Source: Dendrolimus kikuchii (taxonomy: Eukaryota; Arthropoda; Insecta; Lepidoptera; Lasiocampidae). From it: 64,000 bases of DNA. Shown here piece by piece: positions 36,124 to 47,265 of this stretch. Made by a program: the position numbers and the translations under genes. Position 1 is the stretch's first letter; the number at the start of each line of letters is the position of its first letter. The stretch covers positions 8,382,710-8,446,709 of the forward strand of contig CM034407.1 in the NCBI GenBank assembly GCA_019925095.2, written 5' to 3'. The notes below the pieces were generated by a model. The model made no database searches and was not told where the DNA came from. It saw only the letters and a list, made by a program, of their open reading frames with translations.

Positions 36124-38300
36124 TAAGTACATAAAAATCTTTTTTTTTAAGTTTAAGGCTTGGCAACTAGGCCTTTAAGCCAGACGCCGTTGTATTGTAG
36201 GCTACAATCGACGTCATTCAACGGAGTTCTTCTGAAGACTCGAAAGGCCACATTTGGCTATATAGTTTACATTTCTTGCAAAAACACAAAATTACTACTC
36301 AAAAACTGTCAATATCCTACAACTATTGTTCATTTTAGAGTAATTTTACACATTTTTAGAAAATAAAACTGCACAGCACAACGTCCCCTTTCAGATCCCG
36401 CCAAAAACTCTACATAAAAATCTAAATATAACAATACCAAAGATAAGATGCTCTTATTTTTCCTATTGAATTGGCATGTTTAATTTCAAATATACATTCT
36501 AGAACACCCCAAACCAAGTCACACACTTGTGGTGAAACGTAACCTATAATTACAGACAACTGACACCCTGTAATCATTAGATTAAATCTCGCGTCGGATT
36601 TATGAAAAAAATACATTAATATTCATCGGAGAGGACGCTACAGTGCTGTTATAACATTAATACGCACATTAACAACCCTCGATACAACAAATACCCTACG
36701 AGGACATCGTTTAGTACACAAAAGACATACAAGTCTATAGTGCAGTGTGGACACCGCATAAAATTATAATAAATATTGATAAAGAGGGATGGTATTAATG
36801 TTTTGGGTTGGTTAGAAAAGGATAGAAAGTGGGCATCCCTATGCATTTATAGTCACGGACTTAGGGCTGTTGTTTGGATGTATCGCGGATATCCGAAGCT
36901 TCTGTCAGGAATAGCCAAATGTGAATTTTTCAAATTAGAATTAACATTATTCTTTATTTTAAATATCAATTTTGGACTTAATTTTGCTTGAATAAATAAA
37001 AAGACTTCTTCTATGAACAAATTCTACTCGTATAAAATGTTTTTCTACAATTTTTATGATGCACATGGTAGTCGGACTCCTTAGTTTTTCATTCATAGTT
37101 TTTTTTGTTTTATAAAGCTGCTGTGTCGTTGAAAAGTCATAATTATTAAACAAGAGGTGCGGGTATTCTTCATTCTAGATCCAATATTTTTAAAATTTTA
37201 AACAGTAATCAATTTTTTAATTTTACTTCGTTAAAGATTTCAAATACGGTATTAAGCTCTTGATCTATAAGAAAAAAATATGATATTGACAATTTCGTTA
37301 ATATGTATGTTATACTTACAGCCCTTATGATTACATCGAATTGGCTAGGGGTGTCACATTCGTAAATCGTAAAGGTGACAATGCAACACGTCATTTTGTG
37401 TCAAAGTGGGGCTATTAGATGTCGTCCACTTCATGTTTGAGGGTGAACCCTCACAGTAATGTACAGTGTAACTAATGTAAATTGTTTATCTGAATAGAGA
37501 CTAGGTGTTATTGTGCTTTTCCTTTTTGATTCACTAAAATAGTACGGTCTTTAATAAAAATTAATATGTTGATGAATATGAAATAAATTATTTTATTATT
37601 AGTAGACACACACAACTAAAGTGTCATTGACAGTTATCAACAATTTATCCGTGTTCATGTTAATTTGTAAATTTTAAAGATGCATTGTTTATTTATTTGT
37701 TGTATGTATGTTCTCTTCACAATCTCGGATACGGACCATTTTTTCAAACCGGAAAAAATATACAAAACTAATAAATCGTTAATCATTATACATACCTACT
37801 ACAACATTGCAATATTTCTGAGGATGTTAATTTATAAAACAGATTTTGTTTGTGTTATAGTTTAAACTAAAAGATAAAGGCTAAGCATAGGCTTAGTTTT
37901 TATGTCTTTTGTGTGCAAACTGTCTACTTAGATTATAACTGTTTCAGCAATTTTATATTAAGTACAATGATTATTACTTAATTCGAATGAGAACACAAAT
38001 ACAAAACGTACTAAATATTTAGTTGGACTGTATTATAGACACAGAGTTGCTACAACTCATAAGTCATGCGGTACTTGGGGATAACATAATGACTCTGAGT
38101 TTTGATTTAGATTCAAACCTATTATTATTGCCGGATGGGTGACAATTTCGCGATGTCAACGACACTGTTGTAAATGGGATAATGTGTAAGTGACATCTGT
38201 GAAATTATTGCATTTCTTTGTAATTTATAAAATTGATACTGTAAACTTAGAAGAATATTTCCATGCATAAAATGATGTCATTACATTTCTTTGAGGCCGA
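36124..38300. other. AT-rich intron, nothing recognised
   Basis: No credible coding or repeat seen. Confidence 0.45.
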
Positions 38301-38546
38301 CTCGACGTTGTTGATAACTCTGGTGTTGCAAATATTAGTGTTCACGCCACCGCGTAACGAACGATGATTCCCCGAAAAAGTAATTTACCCCGCACTTCCG
38401 CGTCTCAACGATCAGTCTGAATCGATCCGTCGTAAAAACATTCACGCATCGCGCGCGCATTTGAGATATCCACCCAATTGCAATACTAACCGGGTTCCAA
38501 GAGCTTGGTGATAAGTGGCAAGTGAATCTAGTTGTGAAGCGGGAGA

Positions 38547-38619
38547 TATATAACAAGAGAACACGCACTGCTGCTCCTGTATCGCAGACGCTCCGGTTAC
38601 TCAGCTCATATTATTACGG
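38547..38619 (+). promoter_or_regulatory. Possible TATA promoter and short first exon
   Basis: TATATAA at 38547-38553 is followed 60-70 bp later by CGG|GTGAGT (donor at 38620). The surrounding 38300-38620 is CpG-richer than the intron average and matches no repeat here. It is on the opposite strand to Pax6, so it would be a nested or antisense transcript. Weak evidence only. Confidence 0.2.
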
Positions 38620-38949
38620 GTGAGTCCATTTATCTCCATTCCCTCTTACCCTTGCACCCTTGAAATCTGGCAATCGGCCAGATCAATTAGTAATCGTGAA
38701 ATACTGGGATAGGTCTGTGTAAGAAATTATCTAAGCCTTATCTAACTAGGGAAGGTTCTACTAAAGCCCTCCATAGGTTATTAAAGTTCCGCTTTGGTTG
38801 ACAGGCACCATAGCTTACTACATGTTGGTAATTGGAATAAACATGTTTTAAGGCTATAATTCTTTTGTTTATCTCCCAATTTATTTACACTGATTTATTT
38901 ATCTTCCCAGTTAATTTCCGGCAAATACCACATTAACCTATTTCTATAT

Positions 38950-39040
38950 AACAGTCCATAGGCGACGCTGACGCGACGGTAACGACTTTCCATCAGGTGT
39001 GCCCTAATTCTATCTGCCTTACACCAACAATTAAAAAATA
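38950..39040 (+). mobile_element. SINE-A-like 3' end
   Basis: CAGTCCATAGGCGACGCTGA, GCGACGGTAACGACTTTCCA and TCAGGTGTGCC with an AATTAAAAAATAAA tail; the variant of this 3' end common in Lepidoptera. Confidence 0.65.
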
Positions 39041-39334
39041 AATAAAGAAGGTTGCAAAAGTTGTGCATAATTGTAATGGATTGCAAATGCCTTAAATGAA
39101 TGATTAAATCAAAAATTGCAAATCCCCGTAAACGTAGACCCATAGTGCCTTGTTAAGATAACTGTATAGGTATAAAAGAAATGATATATTATTTTAAATA
39201 GGTAATTATATACACGATTTTCTATGTGTCATAGGCAAATAGCAAAATCGTAAATGTTTGAATCTATTGATTAATTTTTATTATATCCGTTGTCCGTTCA
39301 CAATGTATCTACTGTTTACAATCTCGCTACATTT

Positions 39335-39465
39335 ATTATAAACTAGTTTCATTTAAATCCGTTCGGTAGTTTTCACGTGTTGCTCTAACAGACAGACATA
39401 CCTACAAAACTTCTAAAAGTTGCGTTTTCGAAAACTAGGAAAATTAACCTTCCTGATTTTTTACA
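39335..39465 (+). repeat. Helitron-like fragment
   Basis: Contains AAATCCGTTCGGTAGTTTTC and ACAGACAGACATACCTAC, a combination usual in lepidopteran Helitron-group repeats. No ends seen. Confidence 0.4.
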
Positions 39466-39703
39466 TTTTTAAACTCAGTCTACAAGCCCGACACCTCCAC
39501 CAGATTTATTATATTATTAATTTAGACGAACAACATAAGTAGATAGAGCTTCGAGCTCTTAGAGCAAAGCCGGCTAAAGAAAGCCGATATTGGAATAAAA
39601 AGTCGATCGCGCCGCAGTGCGTTGCGAGAACTTAGTATTAAATAATATAATTGGTACGGATAAAGGAGGAATATTTTTCGGTGGATACATTACTAGCATT
39701 ACA

Positions 39704-40015
39704 AGTCGTGGTAGCGTAATGGCTAGCGCACGCGTCTCGAATTCAAAGGGCGTGGGTTCGATCCTGGCCGGAACGCATGCACTACTTAGGCACTTTTCTG
39801 ACCTAATGTGCATATTGTTACAATTACCATGTGCTAATAACGATGAAGGAAAACATCGTGATGCAACCTGCACATCGAGATAACCGATGTGTCAAACCTG
39901 CCAAGCCGCCTTGGACAAGCGTGGCAGGTATACTGTAGGTTCCCCTATAGTGGGAGGCCCGAGCCCAGCAGTGGGACATTTATGGGCTGTTATTATTACT
40001 ATAATTTACTATTTA
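39704..40015 (+). mobile_element. tRNA-headed SINE family 1, best copy
   Basis: A box in TAGCGTAATGGCTAGC (39712 onward) and perfect B box GGTTCGATCC at 39755-39764. The body contains AAAACATCGTGATGCAACCT and CACATCGAGATAACCGATGT, and the 3' end is GGGAGGCCCGAGCCCAGCAG, then GGGACATTTATGGGCTG and a (TTA)n tail. The 3' end is the form very common in Lepidoptera. Its internal promoter may still be recognised by RNA polymerase III; that is inference. Confidence 0.88.
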
Positions 40016-40145
40016 CATTACTAATACCCACAAAGATACAAACTATACTATTGGTACTATTTACGCACACAAGTTTGTTAAAAATGCTTCATTTCATATG
40101 ACGCCTTTGTTCACGTAGCCTCCGTCTATACTTTCATTCATCTTA

Positions 40146-40299
40146 GGACCGATTTTTAAGCTTCAGATTATCAGTTGAATAAATTATAACCTGAACACGG
40201 GAAAATTAAATATAACAGTTGCATGAATAAACCAGTTCAATTGTGTCAGTTTTGAATCTAGGCAGGTTATAATTTATCTGATGATTGAAAAGTCGGCCC
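40146..40299. mobile_element. MITE, same family (154 bp)
   Basis: Ends GGACCGATTTTTAAGC and GATTGAAAAGTCGGCCC. The arms continue inward with AAATTATAACCTG / CAGGTTATAATTT. The flanking 3 bp are TTA and TCT, so the duplication is not preserved. Confidence 0.7.
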
Positions 40300-40382
40300 T
40301 CTAGACTTCAAGAGATTCAAAACCGAATGAATTCAACCGTTTTATTCATGCAACGGTCATTTACAATTTTCCCATGTTGATT

Positions 40383-40668
40383 TTTTTGCTGAAACTCAGT
40401 AGACAGGCTGACGGCCCAACTGTGATGGAAAGTGGTTACTGTCGCCTATGGACATTAGCAATATGAGTTGTGCTGCTAATGAGCTGCCGGTCTTCAAGGA
40501 GAAACTGGAACCTGGTCACTGATGCCTGCCTGATGCATACTCTAGACCAGGGGTGGTAGCCATCCAGTCAGGCAAATACCCTACCACCTGGCTGTGGGTT
40601 GTTTTGTCGCCTCTTACGACAGGCCGCTCGGCCGCAGGAATTAGTATTCTTTTTCCGTTCCTGCACGG
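40383..40668 (-). mobile_element. SINE-A, minus strand
   Basis: Short T-run on the left, then CTGAAACTCAGTAGACAGGC. Ends TTTCCGTTCCTGCACGG on the right. Internal deletion of about 30 bp relative to 27472-27783. Confidence 0.85.
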
Positions 40669-40731
40669 AAATGTGTTTTCTTCTATAGAATAACTTTTAT
40701 CTGGAGATTGAAAAATGAAAAAATATACGGT

Positions 40732-40812
40732 AATAGGTATACAACCCGTAGCCTTAAAATGCGAAGCCCCATGCCCAGCAGTGAGTCATTTACGGGCTAG
40801 TATTATTAGTAA
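40732..40812 (+). mobile_element. SINE family 1, 3' end
   Basis: CGAAGCCCCATGCCCAGCAG, then GAGTCATTTACGGGCTAGTA and a TTATTAG tail. Confidence 0.7.
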
Positions 40813-41544
40813 AATATTAAAAAAACTAGTATACAAAACTCTGCCTTTTATTTTCCCCTCCCTCGTTAGATTCATAGGTTTGCTGGAAGAAAACTTTGTA
40901 GGGTAAAGCTTGCCTTTGCACATTTTATATGTAATTGTGTTCAATAAAAAATAAAGGACTAGCTATAAAACCAAACAATAATCTCGTTATTGGTTACAAA
41001 GCGTTTCAATATCCACTATTACGGCTTTTCGCGGATAATTGCGACCATTTGGCATTGAATCCGCAGGCAGCCAAATATCCGCCGCAAAACGAGGCTAAAA
41101 GCGGGCCAAACGAGAACTACACATTCATTAGCCAATCTGGATTTGGTATGGATTAGCCAATGCGTTGGTTCTGCTAGGCTGATCTTTGGATAGGCTGCAT
41201 TGCATTAAAACTTTAGCCTATGAGTTTTCGCTTTCATAAAGTGTAATGCTTTGTGATAAACGTTAACAAAGAACATATGAACAAAGTGTCTTCTCCTAAT
41301 TGAGACAATAAGGAACGTGTTATTGGAAACTTTCTTAGTTTAAGTTATATCTAGTTATGTTAGGTCATATATAAATGACTCATTAGTCTTATTTCCTAAA
41401 TAAGGTTGTCATTTTTTTTTTAACTGTGAATTTTGTTTTAATATTTCTATTAACTATTCACGAAGAAAATGCTTATCAATTAAATAAAAACTAAACTAAA
41501 TTATAAATAAGTATATATACAAATTAAAATTAAACTATAAAATC

Positions 41545-41880
41545 TAGTGCCAGACCGATGTCAGTTGGAAATGTGTCCAAAAGACTGGCCACATTACCTC
41601 GCAGTATCGCAACGCTAATGCGTTGCCCGAGGTACAGACCAGTCTTTTAGTCACGTGAGACGTCTACCAGGTGTTTCGTTATGTCTCGATAAAGTTTGTG
41701 CGCCTCAGGCCCCCATGGTCCCAGGAATTGTCGTTTTAATGTTGTATCTCTAAAATACATACATACGTCATATTTTATGGAACTAAAAAATATATACTCG
41801 CTACGCTCGTGAAACACCTCGCGTGGGATTTCGAATTTCCATTCATAATTATTTTTCGAACCGGGCAAGATCGCGAAAAA
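41545..41880 (-). pseudogene. Retrotransposon-type ORF remnant (GPWGP...RGN motif)
   Basis: The minus strand from about 41880 reads FAILPGSKNNYEWKFEIPRE, then LKRQFLGPWGPEAHKLYRDI and TKHLVDVSRD up to a stop near 41647. After a one-base shift it continues with KTGLYLGQRISVAILRGNVA and SLLDTFPTDIG. I recognise GPWGP..A..L....ITKRLVD and the Y.AQRIS.AI.RGN.AS pattern from dispersed lepidopteran ORFs associated with LINE-like repeats, but cannot assign a family with certainty. A conserved host gene broken by a frameshift is less likely. Not Pax6: no splice sites fit. Confidence 0.6.
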
Positions 41881-42049
41881 ACATAGATATAAAATAACAA
41901 TAAAATTACCGTTTTATTTCACGACATTTTTAATTCTAACTATTGAGTCCTTCTAGACTACCTTATTCCTTACGAACTTTTGGATACTGACAGACAAAAA
42001 TTCTGAACACGCTAATTTATGATTAAACATGGTATAATAACAATTTTCA

Positions 42050-42205
42050 TTGTGTTCCGGCATTAGTGACCGGGTTCCAGTCTCCCTTAAGAGAGCAGCA
42101 GCGTATTTGTAGCACCTTTGGTGTTGCAAATGTCCATAAGCAATGGTAACCGCTTTCCATCAAGTGGACCGTCTGCTTGTCTGGTGAACTCATGCAATAA
42201 AAAAA
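42050..42205 (+). mobile_element. SINE-A, 5' truncated
   Basis: Starts at TTGTGTTCCGGCATTAGTGA, mid-element, and runs to GTGAACTCATGCAATAAAAA. Confidence 0.85.
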
Positions 42206-43169
42206 TTGATATAGTTGACCCTATACAAATAAATATAAATCGCGTAAAAAACAAAATTAGGCGAGTCTAACATACCTACATGCAATCGAGGTTTGAAAAA
42301 GCCTACAACGTGTGGAAGATCATTGCTATCATGAAATTGTTTCCTATGATTAGAATGACACGCACTTGGCAACTTTTCTGTTTTTAAACATCGTTAGACT
42401 AAACAAGTGTCGCTTAGGTTAAATCTTATTTAGCCACGGTGGGGTGGACTCCCTCGGTCCATGCAGGGTATTCTAAACGCACATATGTTGTGCGTTTTAC
42501 GCACTTTTCATTTTACTCCGCTCCCCACTTAGTTTGCATACGTTTTGTAATGAACTGGATGTTGTTCGTATAGTATGATTTTAGGGTTCTATAGTCATTT
42601 TGACAAAACGTAACGCTTATGTAATATAAAATTCGGTTGTTCGTCTGTCTGTATGTCACAGACATTTTCCAACATTTGGCCGAAAAGTGTATTCTATAAT
42701 AATAGAAAGAAAGAACATAAATATTAATTTAGGACAAAATACAAAGAGATTGTTTTTTGTCACTTGTGTCTATTATCTTGGATAATTATGGTGTCATGAA
42801 AAGGCTGTTGCTCAACATAATGCTAGGTTCACAACCAGCGCTGGTATTTCGCAATTAGGTACCTTCAAGTGATGCCACGGCTTAGCTCCACAAAGCAACT
42901 TATAAACATTGACTAAAACTTTACAATTAATTTATATGAATGCTACAACTACAAATAAAAGAAAAGGGGAAAGAAAACAGCAAATAGAAGTGACGAACGA
43001 GAAATAAGAATAATAAACTTATAATGGTGTCGGTATAGCACACCATTTGACTTATAGTACTACAAAATAGTTTGAGTCGTAGTAGAGGTGGTTAATTAAG
43101 AATTTTTTTATGTCTACCTCTATCACAAACACACAGCATTATTAAGATTGTCGGTGTATATATTAATAA
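42206..43169. other. Intron, nothing recognised
   Basis: A repeat-like passage near 42580-42680 (TTCTATAGTCATTTTGACAA) may be a worn transposon. No gene. Confidence 0.4.
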
Positions 43170-43596
43170 TTAGGATATGCCCGCGACGTCATTCACGCCG
43201 GACTTCAAATTCCCGCGGGATTCCCGGGGCACAAAGTGCCATAGCCTTAGAATAGAATCTAAGCTATCGTTTTAGTGAAAATTGTATCGGAAAAACGTAA
43301 TGGACTTGAACAACTTCAAAGCGCTCTCGGGAAAATTCCCGCGGGATTCCCGGGATAAAAAGTATCACACGTTTTATTACATAAAATTTGCTAACGGTCG
43401 GTGATAAAATCGTATTGGAATTCCCATTTTTTTTAATCTAGTCATTTTAAATCGTTCCCAGAAAAAATCCCGTGGGATTTCCAGGATAAAAAGTTTGTTT
43501 TTGCATCGTGTTCTCCAGTGTTTATATAGTGTACTCCAATTGTTTTTTTAATAGCTTCAATAGACTCAGCATGTTTAGAATTTTATAATATAGTAG
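43170..43596 (-). mobile_element. Helitron-like element, same family, minus strand
   Basis: Minus-strand copy of the family at 62484-62906, ending GGGCATATCCTAA before T. Contains three GGGAATCCCGCGGGAATTT-type palindromic blocks. A separate plus-strand Helitron 3' end (GGCGAAGTCCGGGTCGACTA, CTAG at 43628-43631) abuts its 5' end. Confidence 0.7.
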
Positions 43597-43600
43597 GCAC

Positions 43601-43631
43601 CAACGTAGGCGAAGTCCGGGTCGACTACTAG
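43601..43631 (+). mobile_element. Helitron 3' end, isolated
   Basis: Ends CTAG before T with CCGGGTCGACTA just upstream. Nothing of its 5' part is recognisable. Confidence 0.5.
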
Positions 43632-44269
43632 TACAGTAATAATGAATAGATTTTACACTCAAATCACTATGACATTTCCGTATAACGGTAGTATGGATTT
43701 AAGTCTGATTATATTATTATTGAGAATACAGACCTCAGAATCAAGTGCCAAGCGATCCTTAAGCGCCGACTGAGGGCCCGTCAAGTGCCTAACTCAAACA
43801 ATGTAACAAGTGAAAACAAATTAAATTCCACTGAAGATGTTTATGCTGGTTATCAAAGAAAGTCTGAACATCTGATTATGATTGCTGCGAGAGTAGGCCC
43901 TCTGGTTTGTTTGATGTTTACTGGAGCGAGAAGGCCCTAAGAATGCCTTCGAGGCCGCACTGTCTTAAACTTGCAATTTAAATAGATTTACATAGAGGTA
44001 GTTATAGGTATACTTATACGTACGGGATATAGTTTATCTCTTCATATACGATGTCATTTATTGTAGGTACCTAAAATAATGTTAAGATAAAATCCTAAAA
44101 GTCTATAACACTTTTGAAATATTATTGACTTAATATGGTATAGTATGCTACTATATCAATATATTAAAAAAGAAATTTTAATAAAAATTTAATAAATTTA
44201 CTAAATATGGTTTAGATCAGCAGAATCGACAGCGGAAACAGCTAAATCACTCAAGATGCGCAAATAAGA

Positions 44270-44374
44270 GAAGAGTGGAACTCTTTACCGTCGTCTGTTT
44301 TTCCTGAAAAATATAATCTAGGTGTCTTTAAGTCTCGCGTGAACAGGTATCTTCTAGGTAAGCGTGCTCCACCT
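44270..44374 (+). pseudogene. LINE C-terminal fragment
   Basis: Plus-strand translation gives [19 protein letters not shown], then [17 protein letters not shown] and a stop. This is the extreme C-terminus of the LINE group also seen at 56543-57425 (ATKDWNSLLEHVF there). The upstream part is unrecognisable. It is short but clean, with no internal stop, and its 3' UTR continues to about 44420. Confidence 0.8.
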
Positions 44375-44795
44375 TAGACTGCATTTCCACCTGACTTCAG
44401 GTGCAATGTCAGTCAAACGCGAACCTATTGATGATAAAAAAAAAAATATAGGTATAACCCTGAGTGTCAATTATTAGTTTAGAACGAATACAAAGATATC
44501 CAAAATGTAAAAGAGGACTTTGGTCCTCTTTTATCTCACAACGCGACTTAAGAGACGATACAATTGGTATTTGATGTGATTCTAGATTTTTTTGTTTTAT
44601 CTCATAAATGTTTGTATTCATTATAACACTTATTAAGCCACGACGAGCACAGAAGCTTTGGGGGACAGTTCGCGACACGTGCGTGGGAATAGTTAATAAA
44701 TGAAACCAAATCTTAAATAATTATGCGTAGAATACAAAACAACTACATTTTTTTTTCGTTTTGGTTAACATTAGTTCATAATAAAGGTAGCTGAA

Positions 44796-45068
44796 TCTAT
44801 ACAGATAAATAAATTGAAGTGTCTGTTTGTAACGTCAAAATAAAAATATGAAAAATCAGGAGGGTTAATTCGAACCAGGAGATTCCGAAAATGCAATTTT
44901 TAAAGATTTTTCTGTCTGACTGAATGTTCCGGTTAATCTTTGAAATGGCTGGACCGATTTTTCAGGGACTTTCACTGGAAAATAGCTGATGTTATAAGAA
45001 GTAACTTAGGCTTCCTTTTTGATAGGGTTCCGCGAAAAAAATCTACATGAAGCCGCGGGTACAGCTTG
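44796..45068 (+). mobile_element. Non-autonomous Helitron (273 bp)
   Basis: A|TCTATACAGATAAATAAATTG start. The end GCCGCGGGTACAGCTTG before T is a mutated CTAG. Contains the TGGCTGGACCGATTTTTCAG block. Confidence 0.65.
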
Positions 45069-45099
45069 TTATGAATAAGATTAAATGTATATAACCCGA

Positions 45100-45277
45100 C
45101 TAGCGAGCTCGGCAGATGTTGTCCTGCCCTGAAAATAAAATAAAAATTTAGAATCCATGCAGCGCCATCCAATTGTAAATCTAGGCCACCCCGCGACCAA
45201 ATTAAGTACACAAAAAAATTCATCAAAATCGGTCCAGCGTTTTAGGAGTTCAGTGACACACACATATAGAAGAATGA
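45100..45277 (-). mobile_element. Non-autonomous Helitron (178 bp), minus strand
   Basis: Minus-strand start A|TCATTCTTCTATATG, end GAGCTCGCTAG before T. Related to 225-561 (GGGCAGGACAACATCTGCC, GTTTTGGACC-like blocks). Lies tail to tail with 44796-45068, 31 bp apart. Confidence 0.65.
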
Positions 45278-45299
45278 TATTAGAGTACATAAAGATTTG

Positions 45300-45354
45300 C
45301 GGTCTTATTCATATTGCGTTACAAACTGACTCTAAGTCAATATGAATAAGACCG
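45300..45354. repeat. 17-bp inverted repeat with 21-nt loop
   Basis: CGGTCTTATTCATATTG at 45300-45316 and exact complement at 45338-45354; the loop contains TGACT/AGTCA. Possibly a tiny MITE. Confidence 0.93.
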
Positions 45355-45364
45355 ATAATCAATA

Positions 45365-45550
45365 CTTAATATGTTTGTTGCTCAATTACGCCAGAACGGC
45401 TAAACATATTTGGATGAAATTCGTCACAGAGATAGATTATAGTGTAGAATAGCACAAAGGCTACTTTTTATTCTGGAAAAATGTAAGGTTCCCGTGGGAT
45501 AACATATAGATACATATAGATAGGTAAAGATATAGAGCTAGATCTTGTAA
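45365..45550 (+). repeat. Helitron-like fragment
   Basis: Contains CCAGAACGGCTAAACATATT and AAAGGCTACTTTTTATTCTG, motifs of the same lepidopteran Helitron group, but no clear ends. Confidence 0.45.
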
Positions 45551-45989
45551 GACGATACACAATTATTTAAAAAATAATGTAATGTTAAAACGTTAATCAG
45601 TACAAACATCACAATATGTTCGAACAAGTTGTTTGTAATCACATCTTATCTAATATCTAGTGATGTTATCTGTATTTAATATTGCCCCGGATCGAGGGAT
45701 GTGATACAGACAGCGGATAAATTTGGGGTTCACCACCCATGCATATTAAAATATACTAAGAACATATAAATATAGAAAGTCAGTGTGATGGCTGTTTATC
45801 TATTTCGTTTATAAACATTTCTTGAAAAATAAATTTTGTAAATAAGTAACAAGTTTTGCGATGTATTTATCATGACAGTATTTTTTAAATATTATAATAA
45901 CTTTTTAACGGTTTTTAACAGCGACTATTTTATTCTTCATATTAATTTAATGTTTCGGACCCTTTTTTGTTTTTTTATTGCACAAGTTC

Positions 45990-46069
<80 letters not shown>
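45990..46069. repeat. (TA)n microsatellite, 5' of an RTE fragment
   Basis: About 80 bp of near-pure TA ending directly at the RTE fragment 46070-46195. Confidence 0.95.
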
Positions 46070-46073
<4 letters not shown>

Positions 46074-46188
46074 GTGTAAGAATAAGCCTAAATGGCACTC
46101 TGTTGTTCGTGCCTACCCCGCAAGGGAAATGGTGTGAAGTTATGTATGTATGTATGTATGTATGTATGTATGTATGTATGTATGTATG

Positions 46189-46195
<7 letters not shown>
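46070..46195 (+). mobile_element. RTE 3'-end fragment inside a (TA)n tract
   Basis: About 22 terminal codons (GGTGTGAAG instead of GGCGTGAAG near the stop), then an unusually long ATGT run of about 13 units, then directly (TA)n again. The target was evidently the TA tract, so duplications cannot be read. Confidence 0.9.

Positions 46196-46256
<61 letters not shown>
46196..46256. repeat. (TA)n microsatellite, 3' of an RTE fragment
   Basis: Continues directly from the ATGT tail of the RTE fragment. Confidence 0.95.
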
Positions 46257-46257
<1 letters not shown>

Positions 46258-46791
46258 CTAGCTGACCCGGCAAACCTCGTACCGCCTTAGAATCAATAAA
46301 TAAAAAAAAGCATTTTTTCATATTTAATCACCTTTTAATCCTTCCCTGGACTTCCACAAATAATTCAAAACCAAAATTAGCCAAATCAGTCCAGCCGTTC
46401 TCGAGTTTGAGCGAGATTAACGAACAGCAATTGATTTTTATATATAAGAAGATATAACTAACAATATAAACACCCAATTTAACAAAAAAAAGCTATTCAA
46501 CAATTTTTCTTGGAAGAAAAAGCAACTTATAGATGATTCAGTGTGTTATTTAAGTATTTTACAGATTAGACATGAACAAAAGGCTTTTTGTCTCAATGAA
46601 AAGAGAAACGATAGACATTTTCTACGTAGGTCAAACCTGAATTTCATTCGATCAAAGCCGCAATATGCGTCATAGAAAATAAATAAATAATATACTCACA
46701 AAACACTTGTGTTGAATAATAACGGTTATTACGTACAAAATCTCAATAAAACACTTTAAAATTGAGCTCGCTCGATAATAATAAGCGGGGG

Positions 46792-46950
46792 TATAATATA
46801 AAAATTGCACGCTCCGGATTAGGGCGCGGCGCACGTGGCGAGCGAGGCGATACTTATCTCGCTCCGCTTGTCACCCTCGTAGCACCGTTCAGCGCGACGA
46901 TTGACCGTACGCGTTTTGAAACTGTTTAAAAAAACCATGCCTAAAAGGTA
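46792..46950 (+). promoter_or_regulatory. CpG-rich unique patch with TATA-like box
   Basis: TATAATATAAAAAT at 46792-46805, then about 100 bp dense in CpG including the E-box CACGTG, and on the minus strand CTAATCCG (a K50-homeodomain-type site). An ATG in good context at 46937 is followed by AAG|GTATAG. It may be an enhancer or a promoter; sequence alone cannot decide. Confidence 0.25.
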
Positions 46951-47043
46951 TAGATGCCACGCCATAAATGAAAAAATAAAATGCTAACATTATACCTATA
47001 AGATTATGGAAACCTATAAGAATTAAAGAACTTAATACATTTC

Positions 47044-47048
<5 letters not shown>

Positions 47049-47076
<28 letters not shown>

Positions 47077-47110
47077 GTATATATTTATATATATATATGT
47101 ATATAATATA

Positions 47111-47182
<72 letters not shown>

Positions 47183-47265
47183 TATATGTGTGTGTAAGAA
47201 TAAGCCTAAATGGCGTTCTGTTGTTCGTGCCTACCCCGCAAGTATAAATATATATATATATATAT
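47049..47265. repeat. (TA)n-rich tract interrupted by an RTE fragment
   Basis: TA repeats with TG and TAATA variants from 47049 to about 47191 and again 47242-47265, with the RTE piece between. Confidence 0.92.
47192..47241 (+). mobile_element. RTE internal 3' fragment inside a (TA)n tract, tail lost
   Basis: About 50 bp matching the RTE from GTGTAAGAATAAGCC to TACCCCGCAAG, then an abrupt return to TA repeat. The last seven codons, stop and ATGT tail are missing, so this is a deleted or rearranged copy. Confidence 0.85.

Noticed and set aside
39704..39775. tRNA gene with perfect B box
   Set aside because: The B box is good, but the acceptor and anticodon arms do not fold as a tRNA, and the sequence continues into a SINE body. 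The heads at 14640, 23648, 48901 and 60838 were rejected for the same reason.
41579..41650. A strong-looking hairpin (AAAAGACTGG ... CCAGTCTTTT with GCAACGC/GCGTTGC inside), possible structured RNA
   Set aside because: It falls inside a decayed protein-coding frame on the minus strand (GLYLGQRISVAILRGN), which explains the sequence better; the pairing is imperfect overall.
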